From Telmatospirillum siberiense (GTDB lineage Bacteria; Pseudomonadota; Alphaproteobacteria; Rhodospirillales; Magnetospirillaceae): a stretch of DNA of 64,000 bases. The notes below the pieces were generated by a model. The model was not told where the DNA came from. It was given only the letters and a program-made list of their open reading frames with translations, and ran no database searches. The stretch is from assembly GCF_002845745.1 (NCBI RefSeq), contig NZ_PIUM01000002.1, positions 62,001 to 126,000 on the forward strand, written 5' to 3'. Within the stretch, counting starts at the first letter, position 1. Every line of letters starts with the position of its first letter. The translations under genes were made by a program, and so were the position numbers. Shown here piece after piece: positions 10,401 through 25,400 of the stretch.

Positions 10401-13400
10401 TGCAATGCCACGCCCAGATTGGACTGGGTGCGCGGATCGTTCGGCTCGATGCGCAAGGAGCGCTGATAGCATGTGGCGGCCGCCGGGGCGTCGCCTTGAT
10501 CGTTGAGGGCGCGGCCGGCATTGTTGAGCGCGTCCGCATAGCCGGGGCGGAGCGTGAGCGCCCGCCGGAAGCAGGCCGCCGCCGCCGCTCCGGCCCCTTG
10601 CATCTGCATCAAAAGTCCCAGATTGCAGGCGGCCTCGGCATGGCCGGGCGTATCGGGATGGCTCTCCAAAAGGCGAAGATAAAGGGCTCGGGCCTCGTCG
10701 AGGCGGCCTTCCCGATGATGGTCGACCGCCAGGGAGAAAAGCCGCGCCGGATTTTCCTCGGGCGCCGCCGGGGTCATTCCCGGCAAAGGCTGTTGTCCGA
10801 CGGCGTTCGCCAATTCCCCGACGAGACGTCCGATGACGGTCCCCCAGTCGCCGGGCTCCGTCTGGCGGAACAGGCGGGCGGTGGGATACCAGGGGCTGTC
10901 CTCGCGGTTCTTGAGCCAGCGCCAGCAGCCATCGAAGCGGACGAGGATCCAGACCGGCTTGCCCATGGCGCCGGCCAGATGGGCGACCGAGGTGTCGACG
11001 GTGATCACCAGATCGAGATTGGCGATCAAGGCGGCGGTCTCGGCGAAGTCCGAGATTTCGCTCATCCAGTCGTGCGGCCGCCGCTCGGGGGCGATACCGG
11101 CCAGTTGGAGCGCCGGCGTCCCTTTTTGCAGGCTGACGAAGGAGACGCCCGGCACGGCCAGCAAGGGGGCCATCCGGGACAAGGGCATGCTGCGGCTGCG
11201 GTCCAGGGAACTGGCCCGCAGGTCATTGGGCCAGGGGGCGCCGGCCCAGGCCAGGCCGACCTTGAGGCCGGGCAGGCCCGTCAGGCGCTGGTTCCAGACC
11301 TCCGTCCGGGTCGGGTCGGCCGTAAGATAGGGAACCTCGGCCGGTATGGTCTCGATTGTCGTGCCAAGACGGTAAGGCGCGCTCATCATCGGCAGATGGC
11401 AGTCGAAGGCGGGAAGACGGTCTCCCTTGCCCACCACCCGGTCGACACCGGGAAGCGTGGCCAGCAGGCGCTTCAACAGCGGATCTGCTTCCAGGACGAC
11501 CCTGGCGCCGCGCCCGGCCAACAGCGTCGCATAGCGGGAGAATTGCAGCACGTCTCCCAGTCCCTGTTCCCCATAAAGCAGAATGGTCCGGCCGGCGAGA
11601 TCTTCACCCGCCCACGGCGGTTGCGGGTAGGTTCGGGGGGCGACTTCCGGACGATCGCCGCGCAGGCGCCATTCATACTGGGCCCATCCCTCCTCATAGC
11701 GGCCCAGGAGGAGAAGGGTGGTCCCCAGATTGTATTGGCCCTCCACATCGTCGGGTGAAAGGCGGATGGCGGTGCGAAAGGCCGTTTCCGCTTCCGCGAA
11801 ACGGCCCATCTGTTTGTAGATGACGCCCAGGTTGGAATAGGCCTTGGCGAAATCCGGTTGCAGGGTGACGGCTTGTCGGCAGGCCAGCGTCGCCTCATCC
11901 CAGCGCCCCTGCTCGGCCAGGGTCCCCACCCAATTGGACAAAGCGGCGGGATAATCGGGCTTCAGCGTGATGGCGCGGTGGAAAAGGCGGGCCGCCGTTG
12001 CCGGTTCCCCCTCGCCCATCCGGACGATCCCCAGGTTATTGTACGCTTTCGGGTAATCCGGGGCATGGGCGATGGCCTCGCCGAACCATCTGGCCGCTTC
12101 GGCGAGGCGGTCCGTCCGCAAGGCGATCAGCCCCAGATGATTCATGCCCTCGGCGTGACCCGGCGCGACGGCGAGGAGGCGTCGGAAAAGAGCCTCCGCC
12201 TCGCTCAGCCGTCCGGCTTCGAGAAGCGGAACAGCCTGCGCGAACAGCGTGTCGGCGCTGTCGGTCCGGCGCTTGTCCAAGACGGTGGTGGGCGATGATG
12301 GCGGTCCGGCGAGCGCGGTCAATTCCCGAACCAGCCGGGCGATCACATCATTCCAATCGCCCGCCCTCGTCTGACGGAATAGTCGCGCGGTGGGATACCA
12401 GGGGCTGTCCTCGCGGCCTTCGAGCCAGCGCCAGCAGCCGTCGAAGCGCGACGCGATCCACACCGGCTTGCCCATGGCGCCGGCCAGATGGGCGACCGAA
12501 GTGTCGACCGAAATCACCAGATCGAGGTTGGCCACCAGGGCCGCCGTATCGGCGAAATCGTCCATCTCATTCATCCAGTCGAGGGGGCGGACGATCTCGG
12601 CGAGACCCCGCAATTCCTCGGCCGCCCGGCCTTTTTGCAGGCTGACGAAGCGGACGCCCGGACATTCCAGCAGAGGGGTCATCCGCGCCAGGGGAATGCT
12701 GCGCCGGCCATCGGCGGCGTGGGCCTCCCGGGTGCCGGTCCATGGCGCGCCGGCCCACACCAGTCCGACCTTCAAGCCGTCGATGGACGAAAGGCGTGCC
12801 CTCCAATTTTCGACCAGCGCCGGTTCCGCTGTCAGGTAGGGGACCGGGGCGGGCACCGCTTCGACGGTGGTGTCGAAAATGCCGGGTGCGCTCAGCAATG
12901 GCAGATGGACGTCGAAGGGAGGCAGAGGCTCCCCATCGCCGGATACCACCCGGCTGACGCCGGGGACCGAAGCCAGCAGCCGTTTGAGCGGCGGATGGGC
13001 TTCAAGAACGACGCGGGCTCCCCGGTCGGCGATCAAGGCGGCGTAGCGGACGAATTGCAGGGTGTCGCCCAATCCCTGCTCGGCATGCAGGAGGATTGTG
13101 CGTCCCGCGATGTCCTCTCCCGACCATTGCGGCTGCGGGAAAGGCCGGGGACGCAAATAGTCGACACCTTTCCACCGCCATTCGTAATGCCGCCACCCTT
13201 CGCGCCATTGGCCGGACAACAGCAGGGCATGGGCCAGATTGACATGGGGACCGGCATCGTCCGGCCTGGCGGCGACGGCTTTGCGGAAGGCTTCGATGGC
13301 TTCGGCCGGTCGGACGAGACCGAGAAGGGTGACGCCGAGATTGTTCTGCACGTCCGGATGACGGGGGAAGCGTCTGGCGACCGCCTCATGCAGGGCGAGG

Positions 13401-16400
13401 GCCTCCTCCGCGCGACCTTGCGCCCGCAGCAGGCATCCCAGATTGCTTTGCGCCGCCGCGTCGCCCGGTTTGCGGGAAAGCGCCTGGCGATAAGCCTCTT
13501 CCGCCGCGTCGAAATCGCCGGATTTGTGGTGCGCGATCGCCATCGAGAGCAGGTGGGCCGACTCTTCACCGGACGTCTTTTCCAGCTTTGGAACGGAGGG
13601 GGGCGCGGCCAACCGGCGGAGTTCCTCGGCGACGCGTCCGACCACGTCGTCCCAATCTCCGGGGGCCTTTTGGCGGAACAGCCGCGCGGTGGGATACCAG
13701 GGGCTGTCGTCCCGGTCCTTGAGCCAGCGCCAGCAGCCGTCGAAACGCGACAGGATCCACACCGGCTTGCCCATGGCGCCGGCCAGATGGGCGACCGCCG
13801 TATCCACCGTGATGACCAGATCGAGATTGGCCACCAGGGCGGCGGTATCGGCGAAGTCCTCCACCTCGTCCATCCAGTCGTATGGACGCAGTTCCGGTTC
13901 GATATCGAGCAGTTGTGCCGCCGGGGCACCCTTTTGCAGGCTGATAAAGCGAATTCCCGGCACCGAGAGCAAAGGGGCCAGGCATGCCTGGTCGACGCTT
14001 CGCCGGGCGTCGAGGAGATGGGAGCGCGGATTGCCGGGACGCGGGTTTCCGGCCCAGACCAGTCCGACCTTGATCTCCGGCCAGTCGGCCAGCCGCTGCC
14101 GCCATGCCCGTCTGCGATCGTCATCGGGCCACAGATAGGGAACGGTGGCGGGAACGGTGTCCAGGGTGGTTCCCAGGACACGGGGGGCGCTCAACATCGG
14201 CAGATGAAAATCGAACGCGGGGAGAGCGTCGCCTTCCGGCACCACCTGGGACACGCCCGGCACATGCTCCAGCAGGGCGGCCAAGGACGGGTGGACCTCC
14301 AGGATCACCCGGGCGCCGCGTTCGGCGATCAATGCGCCATAGCGGACGAATTGCAAGACGTCGCCCAGGCCCTGCTCGCCCCACAGCAAGAGGGTTTTCC
14401 CGGTTAAATCCTCACCGGCCCACAGCGGCTGGGAAAATATTTTGGCCGTCTGGGGCTGGGTGGCGTCCCTCCAACGCCATTCATATTCCCGGAAGCCGGC
14501 GGCGTAATGGCCGTCCCGCAACAGGGCCATCGCCAGGTTATGGCGGATTTCGGCGTCATCGGGATGGAGGACGAGGGCGGCCCGATAGGCGGCTTCGGCT
14601 TCTTCCGCGCGGCCCAGGATATGCAGGACGAGGGCGAGCCCACCGTAAGCCGCGGCGAAATCGGGACGCAATGCGATGGCCGCCTTCGCCGGGGAAACCG
14701 CTTCGGCGAAGCGGCCTTGATCGAAGAGCCCGGCGGCCAGATTGGCATGGGCCTCGGCATCGTCGGGGGACAGGCGGATGGCGGTCCGGCAGGCGGCCAG
14801 GGCTTCCTTCGGCCGGCCCTTGCGGATCAGCGCGGCGCCGAGCGCGCCTTGCGCCTTGGCGAGGAACGGATCGCAATCGACGGCGTTCTGAAAGGCGAGG
14901 ACCGCCTCGTCGATCTTGCCGAGCGTCGTCAGCGCCTGACCCAGATTGTGATGACATTTGGCGTCATGGGGATCGATGGCGATGGCTTCCCGGAAAAATC
15001 CGATCGCCTCCTCGGGTCTGTCGAGGGTCATCAGGGCGACGGCCAGGTTGATGTAAGCCGCGGTGACCGAAGCGTCGCGGGCTATGACGTCGCGGTAGGC
15101 GGCGACGGCCGCCTCCAGACGTCCGGCCCGATGATGGTCCATCGCCTGTGCGAAAAGCCTGCCGGCGTCGACGTCCGGACGGTTCGCCGCTCGATCGGTT
15201 CCCGGCGACCCCGGCGGAGGCATCCGGCGCAAGGCGTCGGCCATCCGCGCGACGACCTCGGTCCAGTCGCCGGGGGCCTTTTGGCGGAACAGGCGCGCGG
15301 AGGGATACCAGGGGCTGTCGTCGCGGTCTTCGAGCCATCGCCAGCAGCCGTCGAAGCGGGACGCGATCCACACCGGCTTGCCCATGGCGCCGGCCAGATG
15401 GGCGACCGCCGTATCCACGGTGATGACCAGATCGAGGTTGGCCACCAGGGCCGCCGTATCGGCGAAGTCCTCAACCTCGTCCATCCAGTCGTGGGGGCGA
15501 AAGGCCGGCGCGATATCGGCCAGTTGTGCCGCCGGCCCGCCTTTTTGCAGGGTGATGAACGTTACCCCCGGCAACCGCAGCAGGGGCGTCATTTGTGAAA
15601 GCGTCATGCTGCGGCGGCGGTCGATCCGGTTGGCGTCGGGATCGTGGACTCGGGGATTGCCCGCCCAGACCAGGCCGACTTTCAGTCCCGGCAAGCCGGC
15701 CAGGCGGTGGGCCCAGCGTTCGGCCATGCCGGCATCGGCGGTCACATAGGGGACCGCCGCCGGAACTGTTTCCACCGTGGTGCCGAGGGCCAGCGGCGCG
15801 CTCATGAGCGACAGATGGCAGTCGAACGCCGGCAAGGCCCCGCCCATCGTCACAACCTGGGACACGCCGGGGATGGTGGCGAGCAAACGCCGGAGCGGAG
15901 CTTGCACTTCCAGGATCACCCGCATGCCCCGCCGGGCGAACGGCGTGGCGTAACGGGCGAATTGCAGGGCGTCGCCCAGCCCCTGTTCGGCATGCAGCAG
16001 AATCGTTTGCCCGGCTGCCGCCTCGCCATTCCACTGGGGGCGGGGGAACGGCCGCTGCCGCAGGAAGCGCATCCCGCCGCGCAGACGCCATTCATATTCC
16101 CGCCAGCCTTCCGTGAAGTCGCCGCGATGCAACAGCGCCATTCCCAGATTGGCATGGGCTTCGGCATAGCCGGGATCCAGGGCCACGGCGCGCCGGTAGT
16201 GGTGGATGGCGCCCTCGACGTCACCCTGCTGGGTCAGAATGACGCTGCGGTTATTGTTGGCGACGGCGTCCTCGGGGGCCAGGATCTGCGCATATTCGCA
16301 GCAGGCGATGGCTTCGGCGAGTTTGTCCTGGTCCAGCAGCGCCGCGCCCAGATTGCTGTAGGCGGTGGCGAGTTGCGGGTCGAGGAGCACGGCGCGGCGA

Positions 16401-19400
16401 TAGGACCTGGCCGCTTCGTCCGCGTCGTGCAGATCCTTGAACGACTTGCCCAGATTATTGTGCGCCTTGGCATAGTCGGGTTTCAGAATCACCGCCCGGC
16501 GGCAGCAGGCGATGGCTTGCGCGGTCTTGCCCTGGTCGTTGTAGGCGGCGCCCAGATTGTTCAGGGCCTCGGCGTAGTCGGGGGTCAGCGTCACCGCCTG
16601 CCCGATCAGCCGTTCGGCGGCGGCGTAATTCCCGGCCTGCCGGACGATCAGCCCAAGATGATGGTAGACGAACGCATTGTCGGGAGAGAGTGCGAGGATG
16701 CGCCGGTAAAGCGCTTCCGCCTCGGCCAGCCGTCCGCTCCCGTGATGCACCACGGCACGGGCAAGGAGCCGGGCGCTGTCCGTCGCGTCGGATTTGTCCT
16801 TTTTCCCCGAGTGATCGGCTGGGGGCGGCGGGATGATCAGTTTCAATGCCTCGGCGATCCTGGACACCACCTCTTGCCAGTTTCCGGGTTCCTTCTGCCG
16901 GAACAGGCGGACGGCGGGATACCAGGGGCTGTCGTCCCGGTTCTTGAGCCAGCGCCAGCAGCCGTCGTAGCGGGACGCGATCCAGACGGGTTTGCCCATG
17001 GCGCCGGCCAGATGCACCACCGAGGTATCGACCGAAATCACCAGATCGAGATTGGCCACCAGGGCGGCTGTGTCGGCGAAATCGGCGATCTCGTCCATCC
17101 AGTCGAGGGGGCGCAAGGGTGGCGCGATATCGGCGGTCTGGCCGGTCGCCTCACCCTTTTGCAAACTGATGAAGGAGACCCCCGGCATGGCGAGCAGGGG
17201 TTCCAGTATGGCAAGCGGCATGCTTCGGCGGCGGTCGATGGCGTGGGCCCGCCTGTCGTGAGGCCGAGGATCGCCCGCCCAGACCAGTCCGACTTTCAGC
17301 CCGGGCAGCCGGGCCAGACGCTTCTTCCAGGCCGCCGTCGCGTCTTCGTCGGGCGTAACATACGGAAAATCGGCGGGAATTGTCTCCAGGGTGGTGCCCA
17401 GCAAGCCGGGGGCGCTCATCAGCGACAGGTGATAGTCGAAGTCCGGCGGGACCTCGCCTTTCGTCACCACCCGGGAAACGCCCGGAACGGTGGATAGAAG
17501 CCTGGTCAACGATTCCGGGACTTCCAGGATGACTTTGGCGCCCAAGGCGGCAATGGGTGCCGCGAAGCGCGAGAACTGCAGATCGTCGCCCAGGCCCTGT
17601 TCGCTTCGCAACAAAATGGTGCGGCCGGAAAGATCTTCGCCAGTCCAGACGGGTTGGGGAAGCTGCACCGGTTCCGCCCAGTGGACGCCGGGATGCAGAC
17701 GCCATTCGTGCTCCCGCCATCCCTCCTCGTAGCGTCCCGTCTTCAGCAGGGCGGCGGCGAGATTGCAATGGATTTCCGGATGATCGGGCTGCAGGGAAAG
17801 GGCCTTGCGGAATGCCGCGACGGCATCGTCGAGGCGCCCCAATTCGGTGTAAAGGGAGCCCAGATTATTGTGCGCTTCGGCGATGTCCGGCCGCAGTTGA
17901 ATGGCGCGCAGGAGGCACGGTTCCGCTTGATCCTGTTCGCCCCGGTCGCGCAACGCGGTGGCGAGGCTGGTCCAGGCCTCCATATAGGACGGCTGAATGC
18001 AAAGCGCCTGGCGGATGTAGGCCACGGCGAGCGAAGGGTTTTCCCTCTGCTGGGCGATGATGCCCCGGTGATTGAGAACAACCTGCTGGCGCGGCTCCCG
18101 GGCGAGGATCCGGCGGTAAAGATCATCCGCTTCGGTCAGTCGTCCTTCCTGATGGTGGCGCACCGCCTCGGCGAACAAGTCGTTCAGGCTCGGCTCGGGG
18201 ATCCGTCCGCCCTCGGCCACGCGCCGCAGTTCGGTGGCGACCCGCTCGATAACCGGCGTCCAGTCGCCGGGGGCCTCTTGGCGGAACAGCCGGACGGAAG
18301 GATACCAGGGCGAGCTTTCGCGATCGTCGAGCCAGCGCCAGCAGCCGTTGAAACGATTGAAGATCCAGACCGGCTTGCCCATGGCGCCGGCCAGATGAGC
18401 GACCGAGGTATCCACCGCGACCACCAGATCGAGATTGGCCACCAATGCCGCCGTATCGGCGAAATCCTCCATTTCGTCCATGGCGTCGAAGGGCCTGCGC
18501 TCGGCGGCGATGTTGCGGATCTGGCCGGCGGCCTCTCCTTTTTGCAGGCTGACGAAGGTGATTCCGGGGATCGCCAGCAGGGGTTCCAGTTCGCCGAGCG
18601 TCAGGCTGCGACGGCGATCGATGGCATGGTTGCCGGGATTGAGGGTCCGCGGATCGCCCGCCCAGACCAGCCCCACCTTGAGGCCCGGCAGATTGGACAG
18701 CCGCTTTCGCCAGAGGTCGCTGGCCTGGGAATTGGCCGATACGTAAGGAACGTTTGCGGGAATGGTCTCAAGCCGGGTGTTCAGCCGCAAGGGCGCGCTC
18801 ATCAGCGGCAGATGACAATCGAAGGCGGGTAACGGATTTCCCCTGTCGATCACCTGGGCGACACCGGGGACGGTGGACAGCAGGCGGGTCAGGGGGGCTG
18901 GAACTTCCAGCAGAACCCGCGCGCCGCGACCGGCCAGCAGGCTGGCGTAACGGGCGAACTGAAGACCATCGCCCAGGCCCTGTTCTCCATGCAGAAGAAT
19001 GGTCCGTCCGGCCAGAGGGTCGCCGGTCCATAAGGGGGCGGCAAACTGCCTGGGCGACAGGCCGGGAACGGCACCTTTCCATCGCCATTCATATTCGCGC
19101 CAGCCTTCCTCGTAATCGCCCCGTCGCAACAGGGCGATCGCCAGATTGTAGTGGGTTTCCGGCAGGTCGGGCGCCAGGGCGATGGTTTGCCGATCGGTTT
19201 CGATGGCCGCCTCGACCCGGTGCAGTTCATGAAGGCAGGCGCCCAGATTGGATCGGGCGCGGACGTCTTCGGGGGTGAGGGTGAGCGCCCGCCGGCAAGC
19301 GGTGATCGCCTCTTCCCGCCGCTCCCGCTCTCCCAGCGCACCGCCCAGATTGGTCAGGGCCGCGGCAAAATCCGGCTTGAGCGCGAGGGTGTCACGGTAG

Positions 19401-22400
19401 GCGATGATCGCCTCGTCCAACTGATGCAGATCATGGAGGGCGATCCCGAGGTGGTAGCGCGCGTCCACGTCTTCCGGCGCGAGTGCTACGGCCATGCGGA
19501 AGGTGATGACGGCGCCGTCGATCCGTCCGGCCTTGCTCAGGGCTCTGCCCAGATTGACATGGGCTCCGACATGGTGCCGGTTCACCATGATGGCCTGGCT
19601 GATCCAGCCGACCGCCTGGGTCGCGTCGCCGGACCACAAGGCGATCAAGCCGAGATGATGCAGGCTGTCGAAGTGGCCGGGGTCGCGGTCGAGGACGCGC
19701 CGATAGAGAGCCTCGGCCTCTTCCAGGCGTCCGGACCGGTGGTATTGCAATGCTTCGGCGAACAGGCAGGAGGGATCTTCCGGGTCTGACACCTTCGTCG
19801 CCGCCGCCGCCACCGTCGTTACCGGGCGGCAGGCCGTCAGCTTTTCCAACTCCGCCGCGACGCGGGCCAGGACTTCGGTCCAGTCGCCGCGTGTCCGCTG
19901 GCGGAACAGTCGAGCCGTGGGATACCAGGGGCTGTCGTCGCGGTCTTCGAGCCAGCGCCAGCAGCCGTCGAAGCGGGACAGGATCCACACCGGCTTGCCG
20001 ATGGCGCCGGCCAGATGGGCGACCGAGGTGTCGACGGTGATCACCAGATCGAGATTGGCCACCAGGGCGGCGGTGTCGGCGAAGTCGGAGACCTCATCCA
20101 TCCAGTCGTGCGGCCGCAGGCCGGGCGCGATATCGGCCAGTTGGGAGGCCGCCGCCCCTTTTTGCAGGCTGATGAAGGAGATGCCCGGCAGTTCCAGGAG
20201 CGGCGCCATCAGGGAAAGGGCCATGCTGCGGCGTCGATCGATGACATGGGCTCTTCGGCGATGGGGCCTGGGGTCGCCGGACCAGACCAGACCGACCTTG
20301 AGACCGGACAGTCCCGTCAGGCGACGGCCCCAGGCCGCCGTCCGGGCCGGGTCCGCCGCAAGATAGGGACTCCGGGCCGGGATCGTTTCCAGCGTCGTGC
20401 CGAAGCGGTGCGGCGCGCTCATGATCGGCAGGTGATAGTCGAAGGGTGGCAGGGGCTCGCCTTTGCTCACCACCTGATCGACGCCGGGCAGCGTGGCCAG
20501 CAGACGTCTCAGTGGCGGATAGGCCTCCAGGACGACCCGGGCGCCGCGTCCGGCGAACAGCGACGCATAACGGGAGAATTGCAACAGATCGCCCAGTCCC
20601 TGTTCGCCGTAAAGCAGGATGGTTCGTCCGGCGAGATCCTCGTCCGTCCACAGCGGCTGGGCATAGGTTCTCGGCGTGACCTCCGGAGGATCGCCGCGCA
20701 GGCGCCATTCATACTGGCTCCAGCCTTCCTGGTAGTGACCCTGGAGGAGAAGGGTGGTTCCCAGATTGTATTGGGCCTCCACATAGCCGGGCGAAAGGCG
20801 GATGGCGATGCGGAACGCCGTTTCCGCTTCCTTCGGCCGCCCCATTTCGCTGTGGATGACGCCGAGATTGGAATAGGCGTTGGCGAAGTCGGGTTGCAGG
20901 GCGACGGCCTGCCGGCAGGCCACCACGGCATCGTCCCATCGTTCCTGCTCGCCCAGGCTGCTTCCCCAATTGGACAGGGCGGCGGGGTAATCCTCCCTGA
21001 GCAGGACGGCGCGGTGGAAGAGGCAGGCTCCCGTCGCCAGGGCGCCTTGTTGCGTCCGGACGATGCCGAGATTGTTGTAGGCTTCGGGAATGTCGGGTCC
21101 GAGGGCGATGGTCGCGCTGATCAGGGCGGTCGCTTCGTCCAGGCGGTTGGAGCGTAGGGCGATCAGTCCCAGATGATGCAGGCTGGCGACATGATCTGGC
21201 TCGGCGGCCAGAATCCGGCGATAAAGGACTGCCGCGTCGCTCAAGCGTCCGGTTTCGAAACATCCGACGGCTTCGGCGAACAAGCGGGAAACGGGGATCT
21301 CGGTTTTCCCGTCCCCTTTCGGTTTTTCGGCGCGGCCGGCATGCCGGTCCGGGGTGGCCCGTCGCGTCAGTTCCGCCGCGACCCTGGCGATGACTTCGTC
21401 CCAGGCGCCGGGGGTTTTTTGGCGGAACAGGCGGGCGGTGGGATACCAGGGACTGTCCTCGCGGTTCACCAGCCAGCGCCAGCAGCCGTCGAAGCGGGAC
21501 AGGATCCAGACCGGCTTGCCCAGGGCGCCGGCCAGATGGGCGACCGAGGTATCGACGGTGATCACCAGGTCGAGATTGGCCACCAGGGCGGCGGTGTCGG
21601 CAAAGTCACCGACCTCATCCATCCAGTCGAGGGGGCGCAATTCCGGCGGGACGCCAACGGTTTGCGTCGCCGCCGTTCCTTTCTGCAGGCTGATGACGGT
21701 GACGCCGGGGATGGACAGCAGCGGCGCGAGCCGGGCGAGCTCGATGCTGCGCCGGCGGTCGATGGCATTGCCGCGAGGATCGTCGGGTTTCGGATTGCCG
21801 GCCCAGACCAGTCCGACCTTGAGGCCCGGCCGGTCGGCCAGCCGCGGCCTCCACTTTTCCCGCAGCGCGGGATCGGCCGTGAGATAAGGCACGGCGGCCG
21901 GAATGGTCTCCAGCGTGGTGCCGAGGGCGAAGGGGGCGCTGATCAGCGGCAGTTGATAGTCGAAAGCCGGAAGCGCTTCGCCCTTGGAGACCACCTGGGC
22001 GACTCCCGCCAGGGTCGTCAGCAGCCTCGTCAGCGGTCGATAGGCTTCCAGGATCACCCTGGCACCGCGGGCCGCGAAAAGGGGGGCGTAACGGGCGAAC
22101 TGCAGGACGTCGCCGAACCCCTGTTCGCCGTAAAGCAGAATGGTGCGGCCCGAAAGGTCCTGGCCGGTCCAAAGCGGTTGGGAAAACGGCCGGGGCGTGA
22201 GGTCGGCGAAACCGCTTTTCCAGCGCCACTCATACTCACGCCAGCCTTCGCCGTAATGTCCGCCGCGCAGCAGGGTTGTGCCCAGGTTGTAATGGGCCTC
22301 CGGGGAATTTTTCCGAAGCGATAGAGCGGCTCGGAAGGCTTTTTCCGCGTCTTCCAGACGCCCCAGGGCGAGGAGCGGGATGCCAAGGTTGTTAAGGGCT

Positions 22401-25400
22401 TTTTCCGAAGCGGGTTGTGTATGAAGAGCCGCTTCCGCCGCCGCGACGGCCTCGTCGAATCGGCCTTGGATGAACCTGACCGTGCTCAGGTTGATCTGTG
22501 CGTCCGTGTGGGTGGGGCTTGCGGCGAGCGCCGTCAGATAGGCCGCCGCCCCGGCGTCGAGGGCTCCCTGGGAGACCAGGAGGATGCCGAGATTATTGTT
22601 GGCTTCCGGATAGTCCGGTCGAATCTCCAAGGCATGCCCGAACGCCTCGATGGCTTCCTTGATCCGGCCTGTGCGCTGATAGGTGACGCCGAGATTGTAA
22701 TGGGTCTGCGGGTCGTCCGATTTTTGCCGAAGGGCTCGCCGGAGGAAGTCCGAGGCTTCCTCGGGACGGTCCCGTTCGAGGGTGATGAGGCCTAGATTGT
22801 TCAGGCTGGCGGCATGTTCGGGATTGGTTTTGAGAATCCGCCGGTAAAGGCGTTCCGCCTTGTCCAACCGGCCGGCCTTGTGATGGCGCAAGGCCTCGGC
22901 GAAGAGGGGTGGGGGAGGAGGGGGCGGGGCATCATGGCGGGCTGTGCCGCCTGTCTTATCGCCGTCGATGGCCCGTGAAGCCGGGACCAACCGCTCCAAC
23001 TCCGTCGCGAGGCGTGCCACGACCTCGGTCCAGTCGCCGGGGGCCTTTTGGCGGAACAGGCGCGCGGAGGGATACCAGGGGCTGTCGTCGCGGTCTTCGA
23101 GCCATCGCCAGCAGCCGTCGAAGCGGGACGCGATCCACACCGGCTTGCCCATGGCGCCGGCCAGATGGGCGACCGAGGTGTCGACCGAAATCACCAGATC
23201 GAGATTGGCCACCAGGGCGGCGGTGTCGGCGAAGTCGCCGATTTCGCCCATCCAGTCGAGGGGCCTGATCCGGGAGGGCAGATCGCCGATTTCGCCGGAT
23301 GCCGGCCCCTTTTGCAAACTGACGAAGGTGATCCCGGCGGTGGACAGCAAAGGTGTCAGATCGGTCAGGCGCATGCTGCGCCGGCTATCGACGGTGTGGG
23401 CGCGAGGGTCCTCGGGGCGGGGGTTGCCCGACCAGACCAGTCCGACCTTGAGGCCCGATATCTTGGCCAGCCGCCGGCCCCATGCCGCCGCCGCCGTGGC
23501 ATCGGCCGTCACATAAGGCACTGCGGCGGGGATCTCCGCCAACGTCGTGCCCAGGGCATGGGGCGCGCTCATCAGCGGCAGCTGATAATCGAAACGGGTG
23601 GTTTCCTCGTCCGTCGAAATCACCCGGGATACGCCGGGGACGGTCGCCAGCAATCGTTTCAGGGGCGGATAGACGTCGAGAACGACCGTGGCGCCCCGGG
23701 CTGCGAAAAGGGCCGCGAACCGGGCGAATTGCAGGACATCGCCCAATCCCTGCTCACCGTAAAGCAGGATGGTGCGGTTGGTCAGCTCTTGGCCGGCCCA
23801 TCGGGGTTGCACGAAGGAACGGGGAAGGGCGCCGTCGATTCCTCCGTTCCACCGCCATTCGTTTTCGCGAAAGCCGTCCGGATATCGGCCCGCTTTCAGC
23901 AGCGCCGCCGCCAGGTTGCAATGCGCCTTGGGAAAATCGGGGCGATGCAGGATGGCGTCGTGGAATGCGGTTTCCGCTTCGGCCCGGCGCCCCAGGGCAA
24001 GCAGGGCGACACCTAAATTGTTGTGGGCGTCCGCCGAGTCGGTCTCGATTTGAAGTGCCGTGCGCGCGGCGGCGACGGCTTCGTCGAAACGACCTTGCTC
24101 GAATAGGGACGTACCGAGATTGATCTGCGCCTCCAGATAATCCGGCCGTTTCGCCAGGGCCGTCCGGTAGGCGGTCTCGCCGGCCTCGAATTTCCCCTGG
24201 GCGACGAGGACGCTGCCCAGATTATTTTGTGCCTCGGGATAGCCCGGGCGGCGCTTGAGCGCCCGCTCGAAGGCCCCGGCCGCCCGTTCCCATTGACCGG
24301 TGCGTTGGAAGATCACGCCGAGATTATAATGAGCCTCCGGATCATCGGGATGCTCCTTGACGGCTCGTTCGATCAGTTCGGCGGCTTCCGCCGAGTGGCC
24401 CTGTTCAAGCAGAAGCAGTCCCAGATTGTTGAGGCTGCCGGTATGCCTTGGGGCGTAATCGAGGATCCGGCGGTACAAAGCCGCGGCTTCGTTCGGATGG
24501 CCCGCCTGATGATGTCGCAGAGCTTCGTTGAAAAGCTCGGCGTCTTGGGGGGCGGCGAAATGCCGCGCGGAGGATGCTGGTTGTCCGATCTCGGTCAAGG
24601 GCTCCGGGGTGTTGTGTCCTTTCGTCGCCGCCGTCGCGCGCTTTTTCAATTCCGGGACGACCCGTGCGATGACCTCGTCCCAATCGCCGGGGGCCTTTTG
24701 GCGGAACAGGCGGGCGGTGGGATACCATGGGCTGTCATCGCGCTCTTCGAGCCAGCGCCAGCAGCCGTCATAGCGGGACAGGATCCACACCGGCTTGCCC
24801 ATGGCGCCGGCCAGATGGGCGACCGAAGTGTCGACGGTGATCACCAGGTCGAGATTGGCCACCAGCGCCGCCGTGTCGGCGAAATCGCCCACCTCGTCCA
24901 TCCAGTCGTGTGGACGAAGGTCCGGGGCTATGGTGTTTCTCTGCGCGCTTGCGGCCCCTTTTTGCAGGCTGACGAAACTGACCCCGGAAAGACCCAGGAG
25001 CGGCGCCATGCGGGTGAGGGCCATGCTTCGCCGGCCATCGACAAGCTGGGAGCGCGGTTGGTGCGGCCTGGGATTGCCCGACCAGACCAGTCCAACCTTC
25101 ACGCCGGGCAGCGCCGCCAGCCGCTTGCTCCAGAACGGCGTCAAGGAACTGTCGGCGGAGATGTAAGGGATGTCGGCGGGAATGGTCGCCAGCGTCGTGC
25201 CCAGGCGACCGGGTGCGCTCATCATCGGCAGGTGATAGTCGAAGTCGGGAAGGGTCTCGCCCGCCACGATGACCTTGGCGATTTTGGGCATACCGGCCAG
25301 CAGCCGCTTCAATGGTGCCGGGACTTCAAGAATGATCCGGGCGCCGCGTTCGGCGATGGGAGACGCGAAGCGGACGAATTGTAAAATGTCGCCCAGTCCC

